Of a stretch of 64,000 bases of DNA, positions 24,760 to 37,220 are shown in pieces. The stretch spans positions 1,932,501 to 1,996,500 of the forward strand of contig JAKOGI010000004.1 of the NCBI GenBank assembly GCA_029747015.1, written 5' to 3'. A program made the translations under genes and the position numbers. Position 1 is the stretch's first letter. The number at the start of each line of letters is the position of its first letter. The stretch comes from Carnegiea gigantea (taxonomy: Eukaryota > Streptophyta > Magnoliopsida > Caryophyllales > Cactaceae). The notes under the pieces were generated by a model. That model was not told the origin of the DNA and did not search any database. It worked only from the letters and a program-made list of their open reading frames with translations.

Positions 24760-25868
24760 GGATATGCCATACGAGGGGATAAACTCTTAGGAGCCCTGAT
24801 AAGTTGTCCACAAATGTCCCAAACTCTAGTTGAGAAGTGATAGACTGGTAGCAAGGCCAACCCCTTGAAACTCTTTATCCTCTGATAAAGTGTAAAAGTC
24901 TTCTCCACCCAAACAACAGCCTAAATAATTTTCTCTTTGAAATTATTCATGGAGAGATTAGGGAACACTTCTATACTTTGAAAGGAATAGACGAGGACAA
25001 CATCATCATTTGTCAACTTAATCTTGCTATTGATGGAGATAACTTCTTCTCATAGTGAGTTATCCTACTCCTAAAGATTGGAGATAATGTGCTCAAAGCA
25101 TATACATGTGTTTTCATTGCCGAAAGTTCCTACTTCTTAAATTGGTGAGAGGGAGTAGTAATCATCTTCTCTTCCCTAGTGACTGAGTGCCTAGTGTGTT
25201 TAATAGCCATCAAAGTTGAACCCCTAGGTTCTAGGGAAGCGACCTTTACAAGCTCCTTGTACTTCTTTCTGAAGGTGGTGAGTAGCGGTGTAGGAAAGCC
25301 CTCTCCATTCAACAAAAAGAAGACTAAGATGCCTTTTTCAACACACGTTTTGAGCTCTCGTATGGACTCCTCAAACTTAGCTCTAGCCTCCCCTAACAAG
25401 GAAATTTGCGACTGGAAGCAGGTGATGTTTCTCACATATTCTTTTTGAACTGTTAAAGAGATGCAACGAATTTGTCTTCAGATTCTTTCAGTGTTTTCTC
25501 GAAGTCAGTCTTCCATTGCTTGCCTCTCTTGATCCTGTAGTTGCTTTGAAAGAGAACTTACTTTTCCTCCAAAGTAGTCAACTTAATGATATGTTTATCC
25601 ACTTGGTCCTCCATCTATTTCAAGCATTTCTTATAAGCCTGAGCTTCTTGCAATAGTTCCTCAACCTTGGCATAAGCAGTCTTAGTCTTCTGAGTAAGCT
25701 TGTTTTTCTCCTATTGAGGATTGTTGTTGGCATAAATTTTTTCCCTAGTAGCACTGCATAGCTCACATCTGCCCAAAAGTAATAGAAGAATTCTTCCCAA
25801 ATTATATTATTCTTCAAACAACTATGTCCTCTTTCTGGATAGTCTCATATAATGAGTGACCACCTATT
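24760..25868 (-). pseudogene. decayed coiled-coil gene remnant of unknown family
   Basis: Minus-strand frames of 101, 73 and 65 codons (25435-25130, 24908-24687, 25817-25620) and the sequence between them give charged, heptad-like stretches such as EEKNKLTQKTK, AKVEELLQEAQ, LTTLEEK and LGEARAKFEESIRELKTCVEK, broken by stops. This looks like a degraded coiled-coil protein, similar in style (not shown to be homologous) to the C-terminal part of the antisense gene in the Ty3 element. Downstream on the minus strand it runs into the hAT-like end. I cannot name a family. Confidence 0.35.
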
Positions 25869-25873
25869 AAAAA

Positions 25874-26189
25874 TGTTAGACAAATAGAACAAATAGAACT
25901 TACTTGGAATACGGAATTATCTGTTGGGAATAGCCCACGTCGATCTGAATGTGAGGCGGCTACTAGAGTCGCCTTTAGGATTCACGTCCTAAACCCGAAA
26001 CCCCGCTGGATGGTTAGACGGTCGTGAAAGGGGAAGAGGAGAGACTGTGAGAGTTTTTATTTTGCATTAATTTCAGTAACCCTGATTAATTCCCCAGAAC
26101 CTCCTTATCTAGGTTGGGGGGAATAATTAGGATTGCCGCATTAAGCGGCTTATGTGGCCGTCGGGCCTAAACATTAGGCCCGGCTAATA
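25874..26189 (-). repeat. 3' LTR of copia element 2
   Basis: Starts TGTTAGACAAATAGAAC and ends GGCCCGGCTAATA on the plus strand; has a 9-bp insertion near its start relative to the other LTR. The inner terminal bases have decayed from the CA still present in the right LTR. Confidence 0.92.
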
Positions 26190-27100
26190 GCTCCCATTCG
26201 GCCACATAAACCGCAAACACACATGCTCTTCACGAATCACAACTCTTCACGCTTCATACCAGGAATAGAACGTGCAACCGAAAAGTAACAAATAGTGTTA
26301 TATTAAGTTATCGTCTAACTAACATAATACTTTCACAAAGTATGATGCCCCAAATCATCCTAAACATCACCAGTGGCATCTCGAATCCCTTATGTTATGA
26401 TATATCATATGATTATATATTCAACATAATCGCCCGGGCTGATATTGGTGATGATGAATTGACTTTTCCTTAAATGCTCATGGTATTACATCTCAGCTTA
26501 ACTGCTTTCCTAACGTGCTCTCGTCGAATCGTATATATCATGATCCTTGAAAGACACATTAAAGTAGCAACATTAAGCTTTGACTTCACACCATAGCTTT
26601 AAGTTAAAGGGTCATTGTCCATAGAGTTACACAGTGACAAAAGATAGGGAGGTCAATTATCACTCCGTGTATGGTCGTCTTTTAAGCACACACAGTATGA
26701 GATGTGTATCATGGCATAGCTCCCACTCAACTGGGCTCGTCACTCTATATGCCATGTGAATCACCAGTCTAGATTTTCACCCAAAAAATCTAACCTGAGC
26801 CACTAGATTAACACACTAAATATCAATCTTGACACTCAAGATTAAGTTTTTTAAGGCTTCAATATGAAATCATATCTAGTATTCGACTCGCTCGAGTCTC
26901 ATCTTAGACTTACTAAGTCGACCATATCTTATCGCATTCATACGCTTCCAGTATGAGTAATCAATATCGCACACTCAGTACCAATACGATTCAATCTCAT
27001 CCTCCCCGCTACTCAAGCGTCAGGGTGATTGCCTGTGTGACTAGGCTAATCAGAAGCCTGTCACATTTCAATATGCCTAACTTGTAACAATCAATTATGA
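26190..27100. other. 3' non-coding part of copia element 2
   Basis: Lies between the RNase H region and the 3' LTR. On the minus strand a short G-rich CGAATGGGAGC abuts the LTR and is the likely polypurine tract. No other feature seen. Confidence 0.5.
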
Positions 27101-27112
27101 GCATTTTGCTCA

Positions 27113-30100
27113 TTACAAAAGAACCCTGTCCACCAAATGACAAGATATGTCCCAAAACTGAACCTTGTGAATTCTTAGACTCAACATACGAGTTTTGAAT
27201 GTATCACTAGGAATAGGTTTAGTCAAAAGGGATATAAACACCTTCTTGGTGTATATATACTTTATGACAATATCTTTTATCTCTGCAGTGATAAGCAACA
27301 CAATCTGTCTTCATAGCTAATATTGTTGTGCAGTTTTTGCTTCTTGCTACATGATGACATGGCTCTTCCACCCAAGGGTGAATGCATGTCCTGAGTTTGA
27401 CTTAGACTCTTCATAGTCACCACCTCAATCAACATTTTGAGGATCCTCTCAACTTGAGATCTCCCCCTGATAGCATAGGACTAAGTTAGTTGTACCACAA
27501 AGGTATCGCTCCACTCTCTTGACGGTTTGTCAATGAGTTTGTCCTGAGTTGCTTTGGTAACGACTTACCAAACCAACCGCAAAGTAAATGTCCGACCTTG
27601 TACATAACATGGCGTACATTAGGCTTCCTACGGCACTAGCATAGGGGACATTGCTCATGGCCTCCTTTTCTTTATCTGCTTTTAGCCATTGGTCGAGACT
27701 TAAGGTTAAACCCTTCTCAAGTGGAGTGTCTACGGATTTGGAATAATGCATACGGAATCGTTCTAAGACTTTCTTGATATATGCCTCCTGGCTCATACCT
27801 AAAAGTTTCTCAGGATGATTCCTTATTATTTCCACGCCTAGGACATACCTGACTTCCCCCATATCCTTCATCTCAGAAACGGAGGACAACCACTTCTTAG
27901 TGGCTTCGATCATCTCCAAGTTGTTCCCAACCAGTAGTATGTCATCAACGTATAGGATAAGGAATATAATCCCCCTGGTTGATATTTGGACATACACACA
28001 GTGGTCTTCCAAAACCATGGATAAGCCAAATGAGGTTATAGTTTCATGGAATCTTAAGTACTAAGATCTAGAAGACTGCTTAAGACCGTATATGGATCTT
28101 TTAAGACGACATATCTTGTCCTCTTGTTCCTTTGATACAAAACCAATGGACTGATCTATATAGATCTCTTCCTCAAGGCTACCATTGAGGAAAGCAGTCT
28201 TTACATCCATTTGAAACAACTCTAAGTCCAAATGGGCAACCATGGTTAGGAGTAGGCGAATAGAGGCAAATCTCACTACAGGAGAAAATATTTCTTCATA
28301 GTCTACACCCTCAATTTGTGTAAACCCTTTCGCCACTAAACGGGCTTTGAACTTATCGATCGAACCATCTGTCCAGTATTTTATCTTGAAAACCCACTTG
28401 TTTCTAATAGACTTATGCCGGGATGGAGGATCAACAAGCTCCCAAACCTTGTTTCTCGCCATCGAGTCCATCTCATCCCTCGTGGCATCCATCCACTCTT
28501 TGTGGTTTGATGAGTCAATTGCCTCTTGATAAAAGGTAGGCTTCTCAATTTCTAAGGGAGTGCATAGAAATATTTCCTCTTCGATTTGGAGATATCGTCG
28601 AGAAATTCTTCCAGGTTCACTCCTTCGGAGCCTAGGCCTTCATTGTTTGTCTGCCTGGATGAGGCATCGCTCCCCCTTTCTTTAAAAGGTGTGGGACCCT
28701 GAACATGTAGAGAATTGCTTCCACTGTCCCTTTAGGGCGTGGGATCCCAAACATGTGGACTAAGTGCATATTCGGGAACTGGAGATTGAGGACGGACCTC
28801 ACTCAGAGGTTGACTTTTCTCATGTATAGGAGATCGAGGACAAATCTCATTCTCCTGGGTAGATAAGTCTCCCCAATTCCATTCGGATAGGGGAGGCATA
28901 CCATCTTCGGTGACTTGGTTAGAATCCAAATTCTTCCCCTCACTGAATGATGGTTGGATATTTTGCTGTAACTCAAACAGTTCGACATCTTTCTTGACTT
29001 CACAATGGTCGGGAACTCATCCTCAAAAAAATCGACATTGTGGAAATCTATTTCTATCATGCCACCATTTGGGTGTTCCCCGTATATCATATATCCTTTA
29101 TATTGTACGGGATACCCAATGAACACCATTTTGGTGGCTCTTGGACCAAGTTTTCCATGTTTGTAGGTCGGGTTATGGATATAGCCTGCCGAACCCCATG
29201 GGCGTAAATAGTCCAAGGATGACTTCTTACCAAATCATAACTTATATGGTGTGACAGGTACACTCTTGCTCAGCATATGGTTAAGGATGTAGGCTGCCGT
29301 AAGTAGGGCATCCCCCTAAAATTGATGGGGAGGTTTGTATATACCATCATCGACCTGACCATGTCAAACAATGTACGATTCCTGCGGTCTGCAACACCGT
29401 TTTGTTGTGGGGTGAATGGAATCGTTAGCTGTCTTTGTATACCTTTTTTCTCACAAAACTCTCTGCACCTATCAGAGAAGTATCCACGACCTCGATCAAT
29501 CCGAAGATTTCTAACTCTTCGTTCCAATTGAGTCTCTACTTTTTGTTACGAAGCGTTTGAACATCTCGAGTGCCTCGTAGCGTTGAGATAGTCGATACGC
29601 ATACCCACGTCGTGAATAACCATCTATAAGGGTGATGAAATAGATAGGCCCATGATGTACCTTAACATTCATGGGTCCGCAAATGCCCGAGTGGACTAAT
29701 TATAAGGGACTAGAAGTTCTAGAAGCCTTACCAAAAGGCTTTACTTTGCTAGCTAGACATTCCTCACTTAGGCAATTTAACTATAGTGAGTTGACCTAAA
29801 GGATCATCTCTAGTTAGCTGATTCATTCTGCTTTGACCCTTACGGTCAAGTCGAGTATGCCTAAAAATAGTGTTCAAAGAAAGCGACAAAGATGGAAGAT
29901 GTCGAAGTAGACAGAAATCAAGAGAGAAAACTAATATCAGAACTAAAACGTTCGAAGGAACACTACACCCTAAGAGCATAGAGAGCGTGGTGGAGGAATA
30001 ACTTATTTCCTTCACGGGGTTTAAGCTGACATGTTGCTATGGCAACGACAAGTTCCTCACTGTCGTCCCTTAAGACCACAGTTTGTGAACCCGTCGGGTA

Positions 30101-30230
30101 ATGATGAGGGTTCACAAAATCAGCTCAGCCCTGAACTATGTGCTTGATTGCTCCCATGTCTACAGTCCACTAAGGAAGAAAGTTTGGTAACTATTGCTTG
30201 GGAGTACACATGTTATTCAGGTGTAACTGT
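27113..30230 (-). pseudogene. copia element 2 pol: protease remnant, integrase, RT, RNase H
   Basis: Minus-strand blocks in order: a protease remnant near 30150-30190 (WTVDMGAIKHIVQG, the usual DSGA active site changed) followed by a stop; GAG-pre-integrase and the integrase core at about 29750-29530 (HSGICGPMNVK, YFITLIDGYSR); integrase second half 29527-29270 (LRIDRGRGYFS, TIPFTPQQNGVADRRNRT) and 29216-28803 (WGSAGYIHNPTYKHGKLG); RT 28492-28061 (NKWVFKIKYWTDGSIDKFKA, QMDVKTAFLNGSL) and 28018-27530 (catalytic YVDDILL, ATKKWLSSVSEMKDMGEV); and the RNase H tail near 27290-27150 (KPIPSDTFKTRMLSL). Stops and frameshifts separate the blocks, so no functional polyprotein remains. Confidence 0.9.
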
Positions 30231-30600
30231 GAAAGAAAGTACCTTAGTCAGTTCGGGACGATTCTAAGCGGTGGGTTTCTTCTTTTCACAGTTATAGCAC
30301 TTTACATGCGCTACATTCGACTCTCTATTGACCTTGACCTTTTACTCTTCTGATAATACCATCCTTAGGTTCCGAATTTTGAGAAGGGGGTGAATCTGGT
30401 CAAAATCAGATGTCAAGCTGATCCCATAAGTTCTCAACAGTGAGATAGCCTTTAGATTCCCTTACCAGATCATCATGCATGCAATACCACATAGCCAGCA
30501 TGCTGATCGATCCTTTCTCGAGCCATTCATGGTATGTTATTAGCCTTTCTCTTGATACTGCTCACAACTAGTTACATCTATGTTATTCACATCTTTGCCT
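30231..30600 (-). pseudogene. copia element 2 gag remnant
   Basis: Minus strand gives a zinc-knuckle start HVKCYNCEKKK at about 30270-30310 and a gag-like MHDDLVRESKGYLTVENLWDQL at about 30425-30490. The rest of gag is missing or unrecognisable. Confidence 0.5.
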
Positions 30601-31975
30601 ATCCTAGGAGACTTTAAAAGTCGTCGAGTGTCCTAATACTTTAAGTTTATTCAGAAGAAGCTAAATCTTCTAATACTATGTATTATAGTTAATGCTATCC
30701 AACTCTTCATTAGTAAACTAATCACCAATCATATTTTAATTGTCATATCTGAAAGCATATATTTAAAAATGGACATTAGGCATATTTTCAGATAATTAAA
30801 TTATCAAAAACTTCATCACTTATGTCGTATGATCGAAAATTTTGCTAATCTCATAATCATCACATACGAGCATGAATTAGAAGTTTCTATAATTTCATTA
30901 CTATATTTTTCCATAAAATGAAATTTATGAAGTGCACAATTTGTTAAACTAATTAACACATCTAGAAATATCACAAAGATATTCAACTTTAATCTTACAA
31001 AACAAATTTACAGAATGTTATATAAAACGAATTTATATAGTTACTAATATGTCATTTGAAAACTTTATTTAATGACATATTAGAAAGAAATTACACGTAA
31101 TTAATTATGTGGCCCACATCCATATAATGTTACAAACCTTAATCAATATGAAACGAATCCATATACTATGTCTATTAGTGATATAATATATTATTATATC
31201 TTAGGCTAAATTCACATTTAGCCATGTAAAATATATTTACACAAGATCTATTTTTATACAAAACTAATTCATATGTTTTGTTACTAAAATAATCTGTTTA
31301 TTTTTCCGATATATAACAGGTAGTTATAGATCGATCATGTCTTTCATATCATCATCACATATGGATGTGAATTAAGAGTTTCTTCAAGTTAATTATAAAA
31401 TTTATAAAAGTTTGGTTGAACTTATTGACACATTAATTGGTGATTGTTACACAGATATTCACTTTCAATTATCTAAAACATATTCACATAAGCTTTATGA
31501 AACTTATTGATAAAAGATGTTCTTAACAAAGAACTCCTATAACATATTTAACTTCTAATATTATTACAAAATGGCAACATGAAACATAAGCTTATGTTAT
31601 ATAAAACTAATTCATATAACACATTATTAAAACAAATTCGACATATAAGACATTGTTATATATCATACCTCTGATTTTCATATTATCATTACATAAACAA
31701 TAATATAAAATAATTGTTACATGAATAACAGTGATGTGAACATAAAAAAGCTAAAAGTATAGGAAAAACTCATAACCACTTTCAACATAGAAAATTGATT
31801 ATGATTACGTTGCCTTAAACAGAAATCAAAAAACAAAATCGACAGAAAATAACCGAGCCTAGAAAAAAACGACCTGATATAAAATAAAGTTGGGCCTTAG
31901 AACTGACCCATAAACGACCAAAAATCGGGTGAGTAACAGGCCCATTAAATGGAGCCCAACCGAGGCCCTCATATA
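30600..31975. other. AT-rich part of copia element 2, nothing recognised
   Basis: Strongly AT-rich, with repeated ATATGAATTAG/ATTCATAT-like words. It may be decayed gag or a nested insertion; I see no element borders. Confidence 0.4.
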
Positions 31976-32790
31976 AGTGAGTAACAGTCACTTAACTCCC
32001 CCCTCCGTACTAACCCTAAACAGTCTCTCTCCTCTCTATCCCGTCTGCCCCTCTATCCTCTCTCTTCCTATTGACCCGCGAAAAGGAACTCCTCCCTTTC
32101 TCCTCTCGGTCTGCCTTTCGACGCCATGGGCAGGAAATGGAGCACCGATCTCCTTTCTTGGGCTTTCAGCGTGGAGACCACGGCAGCCACCTTCACCGTT
32201 GAGATTCCTTCGTTCAGCTGTGCCACCACCATAGCTGAGATATAGAGCACAGAGCTCCGCCAACACTCGGCCTTCTCTGATCCTTTTTATGGCTACTTTA
32301 GGACTTCTTTTCACAGCTCATATCTCCACCTCAACCCTGTTGAGGATGGTGAACCCTGGCCGAAAGCCTAGATGAGGAAAGAACCCCCACTCATCGTCAA
32401 AAGCCCACAAATAACCCATCAGCGTGTAGATCGGCTGCAACCGAGTCAGAAAACACCAGCTGTGCACTGAACACGCCTCTCACGTGGTGGCACGTGACTC
32501 ACGTGCGTTGCCAATCTGGTGGATTTTGCGATTTCTTTACAGGATTTGGGTAGATCGGTGATCAAGGGTGCGGTTGGAGGAAGAAAGAGCGCCGAAATCT
32601 CCTTCGTTGGCGGCGCGTGACTCACACGCGCTACCCCTCCACGACGGTTCTGATGGGTATGGTCTAGATTTGAGTCTCTTCTACCCCCTTTTTTTTTTAA
32701 GCCGAGGTCGAGTTTCAGGCAGAGGGGAGGGGAGGTTAGGGTTTTGGGTTTCACAATCATGCCATCAAGAATTCAACGGGCATAAGAACT
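31976..32790. other. GC-rich leader-like block in copia element 2
   Basis: A sharp change to GC-rich, CTCTCC-rich sequence between AT-rich flanks, on the 5' LTR side of the element. Short frames on both strands (up to 104 codons at 32446-32760) do not match a family. It contains two near copies of a CACGTGACTCACGTGCG / GCGTGACTCACACGCG palindrome-like word (about 32488 and 32614). It could be the untranslated leader or a captured host fragment. Confidence 0.4.
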
Positions 32791-33287
32791 AATCCGAGTA
32801 GGGTTTTAATGTGCACACACACTCGCATACTAATAGTACATTCATGAAATTGATTTATCATAATTTGTACTCAGTAGTATATAGAATCATGCCTTCTGAT
32901 TACATCATAATTCAGCTTAATTGTATAATGATAATGATTAATCAACTAATATGTTTCTTGCACATTAATTCTGAGCATGGACAGATTTAGGCATGAACTT
33001 GATTAATCTGGGTATGACTTGGGTTAACACATAATCGCATAAAGAATCATGCTTGTAGGATATAAATACGTTAAGCAATCTGGGCATGAAAGATTGACAC
33101 ATAATTAGTGAGCATGACTAAAAAACTAATCTTTAGCCAATACACGACATTAAAGACACAGAAGCATGCTTTTGGTTGCATAATTACAGAAATTAAATGA
33201 CTAATCATATGGTCATGTTCAAAAAAACAAGCATGCTTATCATTCAAATTTTTAAACGTATTAAACGATACTAAACCGATCAGTCTA

Positions 33288-33300
33288 GGTTCTGATACCA
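33288..33300 (-). other. primer-binding site of copia element 2
   Basis: Minus strand TGGTATCAGAACC, one base from the 5' LTR, matches the initiator Met-tRNA type site with one late substitution relative to copia element 1. Confidence 0.88.
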
Positions 33301-33301
33301 C

Positions 33302-33608
33302 TGTTAGACAAATAGGACTAACCTGGAATACGGAATTATCTATCGAGAATAGCCTATCTCGATCTGAATGTGAGGCGGCTACTAGAGTCGCATTTAGGGT
33401 TCACGTCCTAAACCCGAAACCCCGCTGGATGGTTAGGCGGCCATGAGAGGGGAAGAGGAGAGACTGTGAGAGTTTTATTTCGTGTTAATTTCAGTAACCC
33501 TGATTAATCCCCTAGAACCTCCTTATATAGGTTGGGGGAAAATAATTAGGGTTGCCGCACTAAGCGGCTTATGTGGCCGTCGGGCCTAAACATTAGGCTC
33601 GGCCAACA
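33302..33608 (-). repeat. 5' LTR of copia element 2
   Basis: 307-bp LTR from TGTTAGACAAATAGGAC to GGCTCGGCCAACA on the plus strand (TG...CA ends intact), followed by AAAAA. Confidence 0.94.
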
Positions 33609-33738
33609 AAAAATATTAATGACATTCAGTAAGTCATATCTTGATTCAATCACTGTATTAAGAAAGATATTAATGGCTTCAAGACTTTGAATGATCATAG
33701 GAGAGCAGTGAAAGAAACAATGACAATTAGTTACCGAC

Positions 33739-33840
33739 CTGAGCTTGTCCACCGAAACACAGCCAAGTTTAAGATCGCAAACTGGGCAGCTACTAAAGCA
33801 CCCTCGTCAGACAGCTTTTCATGTATGCACTTCCTGCAAA
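33739..33840 (-). pseudogene. DRIP-like pseudogene, exon 2
   Basis: Minus strand CRKCIHEKLSDEG matches exon 2 of the two other DRIP-like copies, and both splice borders are kept (CCAG acceptor, CTCAG|GT donor). The exon is 102 bp against 100 bp in the other copies; the extra two bases, near 33800-33812, shift the frame so that the second CxxC pair of the RING is lost in the natural frame. Its exon 1 lies at 52924-53024, 19 kb away. No exon 3 was found on the left side, where copia element 2 begins 130 bp further on. Confidence 0.85.
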
Positions 33841-34394
33841 CTGGCCACTGATCAAAACCTCAAATTCTAATGCATGAGCAACCATCTTGTCAATGAGTCC
33901 ACACCATTTCATTTCACAACTCCATTATGTCCAGGATTCATGTTCATAATACCCTAACATTACTGATAAGTCTATTCACAGACCAAAACAACAAACCTAT
34001 GCAGTTGTGCTGTAGCACTGCAAAAAAACGTATTCGATAAGGGAAGTTGAGAGATGACTAGCTCGAATGACTTAATAAAAAGAAACAAATACATTATTTA
34101 ATAAGACAAGTAGCCAAGATGTTCAAGGCGTCCAAACAAATGGGGAAGCGAATCACACAAGCGAAAAAGACTAGAGCAGAAGTGACGGATCAGATACATG
34201 CATGATAAATCATCAAAACAAATGGGGAAACAGAAGCTTCATAGCTTCCATTCTTTACTAAGACTCCAATTTCCTATCCCTGTGAAGGCTAACTGCAGGC
34301 ATGCATCTACACACCATGCAAACAAAGCCCGACTAATGTAGGCTGACACACAAGGCCACAGCTATTCTCTTTGAACACAACTGGATAAGTCGCA
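33841..34394 (-). other. intron 1 of the DRIP-like pseudogene, left part
   Basis: Shares words with intron 1 of the second copy (TTTCATTTCACAACTCCAT-like and CATATTCACAAT/CATGTTCATAAT), which supports tandem gene duplication. It ends at the CACTA insertion. Confidence 0.6.
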
Positions 34395-34397
34395 ATT

Positions 34398-34870
34398 CAC
34401 TACAAAAACGCGCTCGTTTAGATACGAAACTTTTCGTATCTAAATGATAGCTTTTCGTATCTAAATAGCATTTAGATACGAATAGAAACGAAAAAAGTTT
34501 CGTATCAAAAGGCACGGTTGCAGACCGAAATCGGAAACGGAACTCGTTTTCGTTTCTATTAGATACGAAAATAGAAACGAAAAATATTTTCGTATCTAAT
34601 TGATACGAAACTTTTTTGTATCAAAACATCAATGTCTCGTATCTAATTGATACAAAATTAGATACGAAAACATCTTCGAATCTAACAGAAACGCAAATTT
34701 TCGTATCAAACTGTGAAGTTTTCGTTTCTGATTGATACGAACTTAGATACGAAAGTTTTTCGTATCTATTAGATACGAAGTTTTTCGTATCAAGATGTCA
34801 AAATAGCGTATCAAATTGATACGAAATTAGATACGAGACATACATTTCGTATCAAATTGCATATCTTATG
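34398..34870. repeat. CACTA subterminal repeat array (left)
   Basis: Dense array of the 9-11 bp motif TTTCGTATCTA / TAGATACGAAA in both orientations, roughly every 15-25 bp, up to about 34860. Such arrays bind the element's accessory protein in known CACTA elements. Confidence 0.88.
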
Positions 34871-35279
34871 TGCGTAAATTGTTCTATGTTTTTCACCTGA
34901 TATTCTTTGTTTCTAGCTGAACTTTTCATTCCAAATAATTGCAACAAGTGCTAAATTCCCAAATACATTTACATACACATAGATACGTCAATACATAAGA
35001 GCCCAACATTGCATCATATATACCAACCACCCTCGATATTTACATTTACCTAAGGCATATTACAACTTGGCAACAAAATTCCAAGTATCGAGGACATGCA
35101 ACCATCAAGCAATTGACATCCAAAAAATACACCACGACCAAAGCAATGTTCGAGGTGTGTTCCAAAAAATACACCACCACATGCCCATCTAAGAGTTACA
35201 AGTTGCAGCTATCAACATATATAAACATATACCAAGTCAGTTACTAATATAAGACTAGGGGTCAGGGAGAAGGGAAAAT

Positions 35280-36877
35280 CTAAGAGCTCGAGCTCCCAAA
35301 GCGAGACTCAATCCTAGCAATGGCATCTTTGGTTTGCTTAACTTCCTCCTTCGTTCGAGTAAGCTCTTCTCTTGTGGCATTGAGTTGCTCTTCTGATTTT
35401 TGCAAGCGACTCACAATCTGGGCATACATGGAGGGGGCGTAAGCTATGGGTGTGGAGGGTGAGGATTGAGTAGACGGTCCCACTCTCTCATAGTATGCTT
35501 GGGTTTGATTCCCAAGTCCATATACCAAACCTTTGCTGTTGACACCTCCAGCAGCTTGAAGAAAAAGTGCATCATCATTAACTTCGACCCCTAAATGTGA
35601 AGCATTAAGCTTCAAACGTTGATACTCATCCTACAATGAAGAAAACTCAACAAGCAAGCATTAAATTTCATAGTGCAATACCTTGTAAAAGCTATAAAAG
35701 AAGATGATGAAAAAGCCACCAAGGATGATGTCAATAAAGAGGAAGGCACCAACTTTAAGTTATCAAAGTCAATTTGTGTCAGTCAGGAATTGATAAGCCC
35801 ATAGACGAGAAAGAAGAAATAGACTGATATGGGCAAGAACATAAAGAAAGAAGACATGGGCCTAGCATATAGTACCTAAACAAGCAAGCAAAAAAGAAGC
35901 AGAAATGGACAAAGTTTCCCCTAAACAACCAAACCTTTACTAAAGACATGTTGATGCTTTGGGATATATTCTTTCTTAAATTTTGGGGCGAAACGGACAG
36001 AGTTTCCCCTAAAATTGACCATTTCCCAGGCTTTAAGCCCTACATTAAATCCCCTGCATTGAATAGAAGCAGAAAAAATAACCAAATCAAGCTCAACGGC
36101 TACACGCCGGAGACCACAACTCTACAGGCCACACGCCCGGAGTAAACCATTCAATGAAGCTCAATAGCAGAAAGGAAACAAAGAGTACAACTCAACAAAG
36201 ATTTTTGAAATAATAACTTTCACTTTTACTGAACAGAGGATGCCAACATTTATAAAATGTATCGCTTTTTGAATGTATAGGAAGTGCAATTGACTTGGTG
36301 CTTACCCAAACAGATTTTGCCCTCTTGTCACAGAATACTTTCTCATTTCCTTTCTTTCTAGTATGAATTTGCTCAAAGAGTTCAGCAGCTGTAGGTATTT
36401 TGTTATCCCTTATTATCTTGAAAAAACAAAAAATGGTGTTAGAATAATGCAATTGGTGTCTTTCAAAAAGTGAAGATGCCACAACAGCGATATTACCATT
36501 TTCCTTGCAGTTTGTTCCGCTGAAATAGACCCTGCAGTGTGAACAGTTCCTGCTTTAGGACCAGTGCGCATGTTAATTGAGTTTTGTCTTGACTTCTTCT
36601 TGAAATCCTCAGTTTCTCTGAAAGCTTTCAACCTGCTTCTAAGTGGAGTTGGAGGCCAAGGGATGATCTCATCTTCCAGCCTTGTCATTGCCTTTGATAC
36701 CATGTCCTTAAGGCATTCACCGGCCTTTTTTACCCAGTCATTATAAACTCTGTCATTCAACTCCTCAGCCCAATAATAACGCGTTTGCACGAAATGAATG
36801 GTTACGCGCAATATGAGATGCTATTTAGCAACATAAAATTGACAAACAAGGATGCTTGGAAGTGTGAATTTATTACC
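35280..36877 (-). CDS. CACTA accessory protein, Transposase_24-like, partial model
   Basis: Minus-strand exons that can be bounded: 36416-36306 (37 codons, phase 0; NKIPTAAELFEQIHTRKKG, the TnpA/Ptta-type block), and the last exon 35630-35280 (GGVNSKGLVYGLGNQ followed by a coiled coil, stop at 35280-35282). Before these, the frame down to the donor at 36497 holds RYYWAEELNDRVYNDWVKK and HTAGSISAEQ; its start is near 36830. A further exon ends at about 36877 (HKRWWWRAFQ-like). The block order matches the plant Transposase_24 family found in En/Spm elements, a DNA-binding partner of the transposase. The 5' exons are not resolved, so this may be incomplete; a link between 36306 and 35630 needs one or more further exons or a long intron. 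Confidence 0.6.
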
Positions 36878-37099
36878 TGAAAAGCTCTCCACCACCATCG
36901 CTTATGCTCCTCTGGAGCATTCCTCAACATGTACATGGCTCCAAATAATGAGCCTTCAAGTCCATGGTAATGGAGTTGGACACTTTATAATAACCAAACC
37001 TTTCACAATTTCAAATGAAGGACGATGAGATGGAGCACAACAGTTTACTATAATAACATACACATGCGAAGTAATTATAGGAAACTTGAAAATAGAATA

Positions 37100-37220
37100 A
37101 TTTTACATACCACCAAATGGTATCCGGTCAGCGAGTCGGGGTCCAGGGGCGACGGGCCCTGGTTTGGGGGTTCGGGGGCGCAACGTGGCCCCCGATAGGG
37201 GTTCAGGGGCAACGCCCCCG
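37100..37220. repeat. GC-rich block with G-runs in the CACTA element
   Basis: Consists of GGGTCCAGGGGCGACGGG, GGGGGTTCGGGGGCG and their near inverted partners CCCCCGATAGGGG and AACGCCCCCG. Very different in composition from the AT-rich surroundings; possibly a captured fragment or structured DNA. Confidence 0.5.

Larger units (their letters stand above)
25874..33608 (-). mobile_element. Ty1/copia LTR retrotransposon 2, older and decayed
   Basis: A 7.7-kb element with target duplication AAAAA (25869-25873 and 33609-33613), LTRs of 316 and 307 bp, a Met-tRNA-type primer site, and copia pol domains on the minus strand. The LTRs differ at about 9% of positions by hand count, so it is clearly older than copia element 1. 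It sits in what was intron 2 or the downstream flank of the third DRIP-like copy. Confidence 0.93.

Noticed and set aside
32036..32760. Possible small gene in the GC-rich part of copia element 2
   Set aside because: Short frames on both strands overlap, with no domain or splice pattern.
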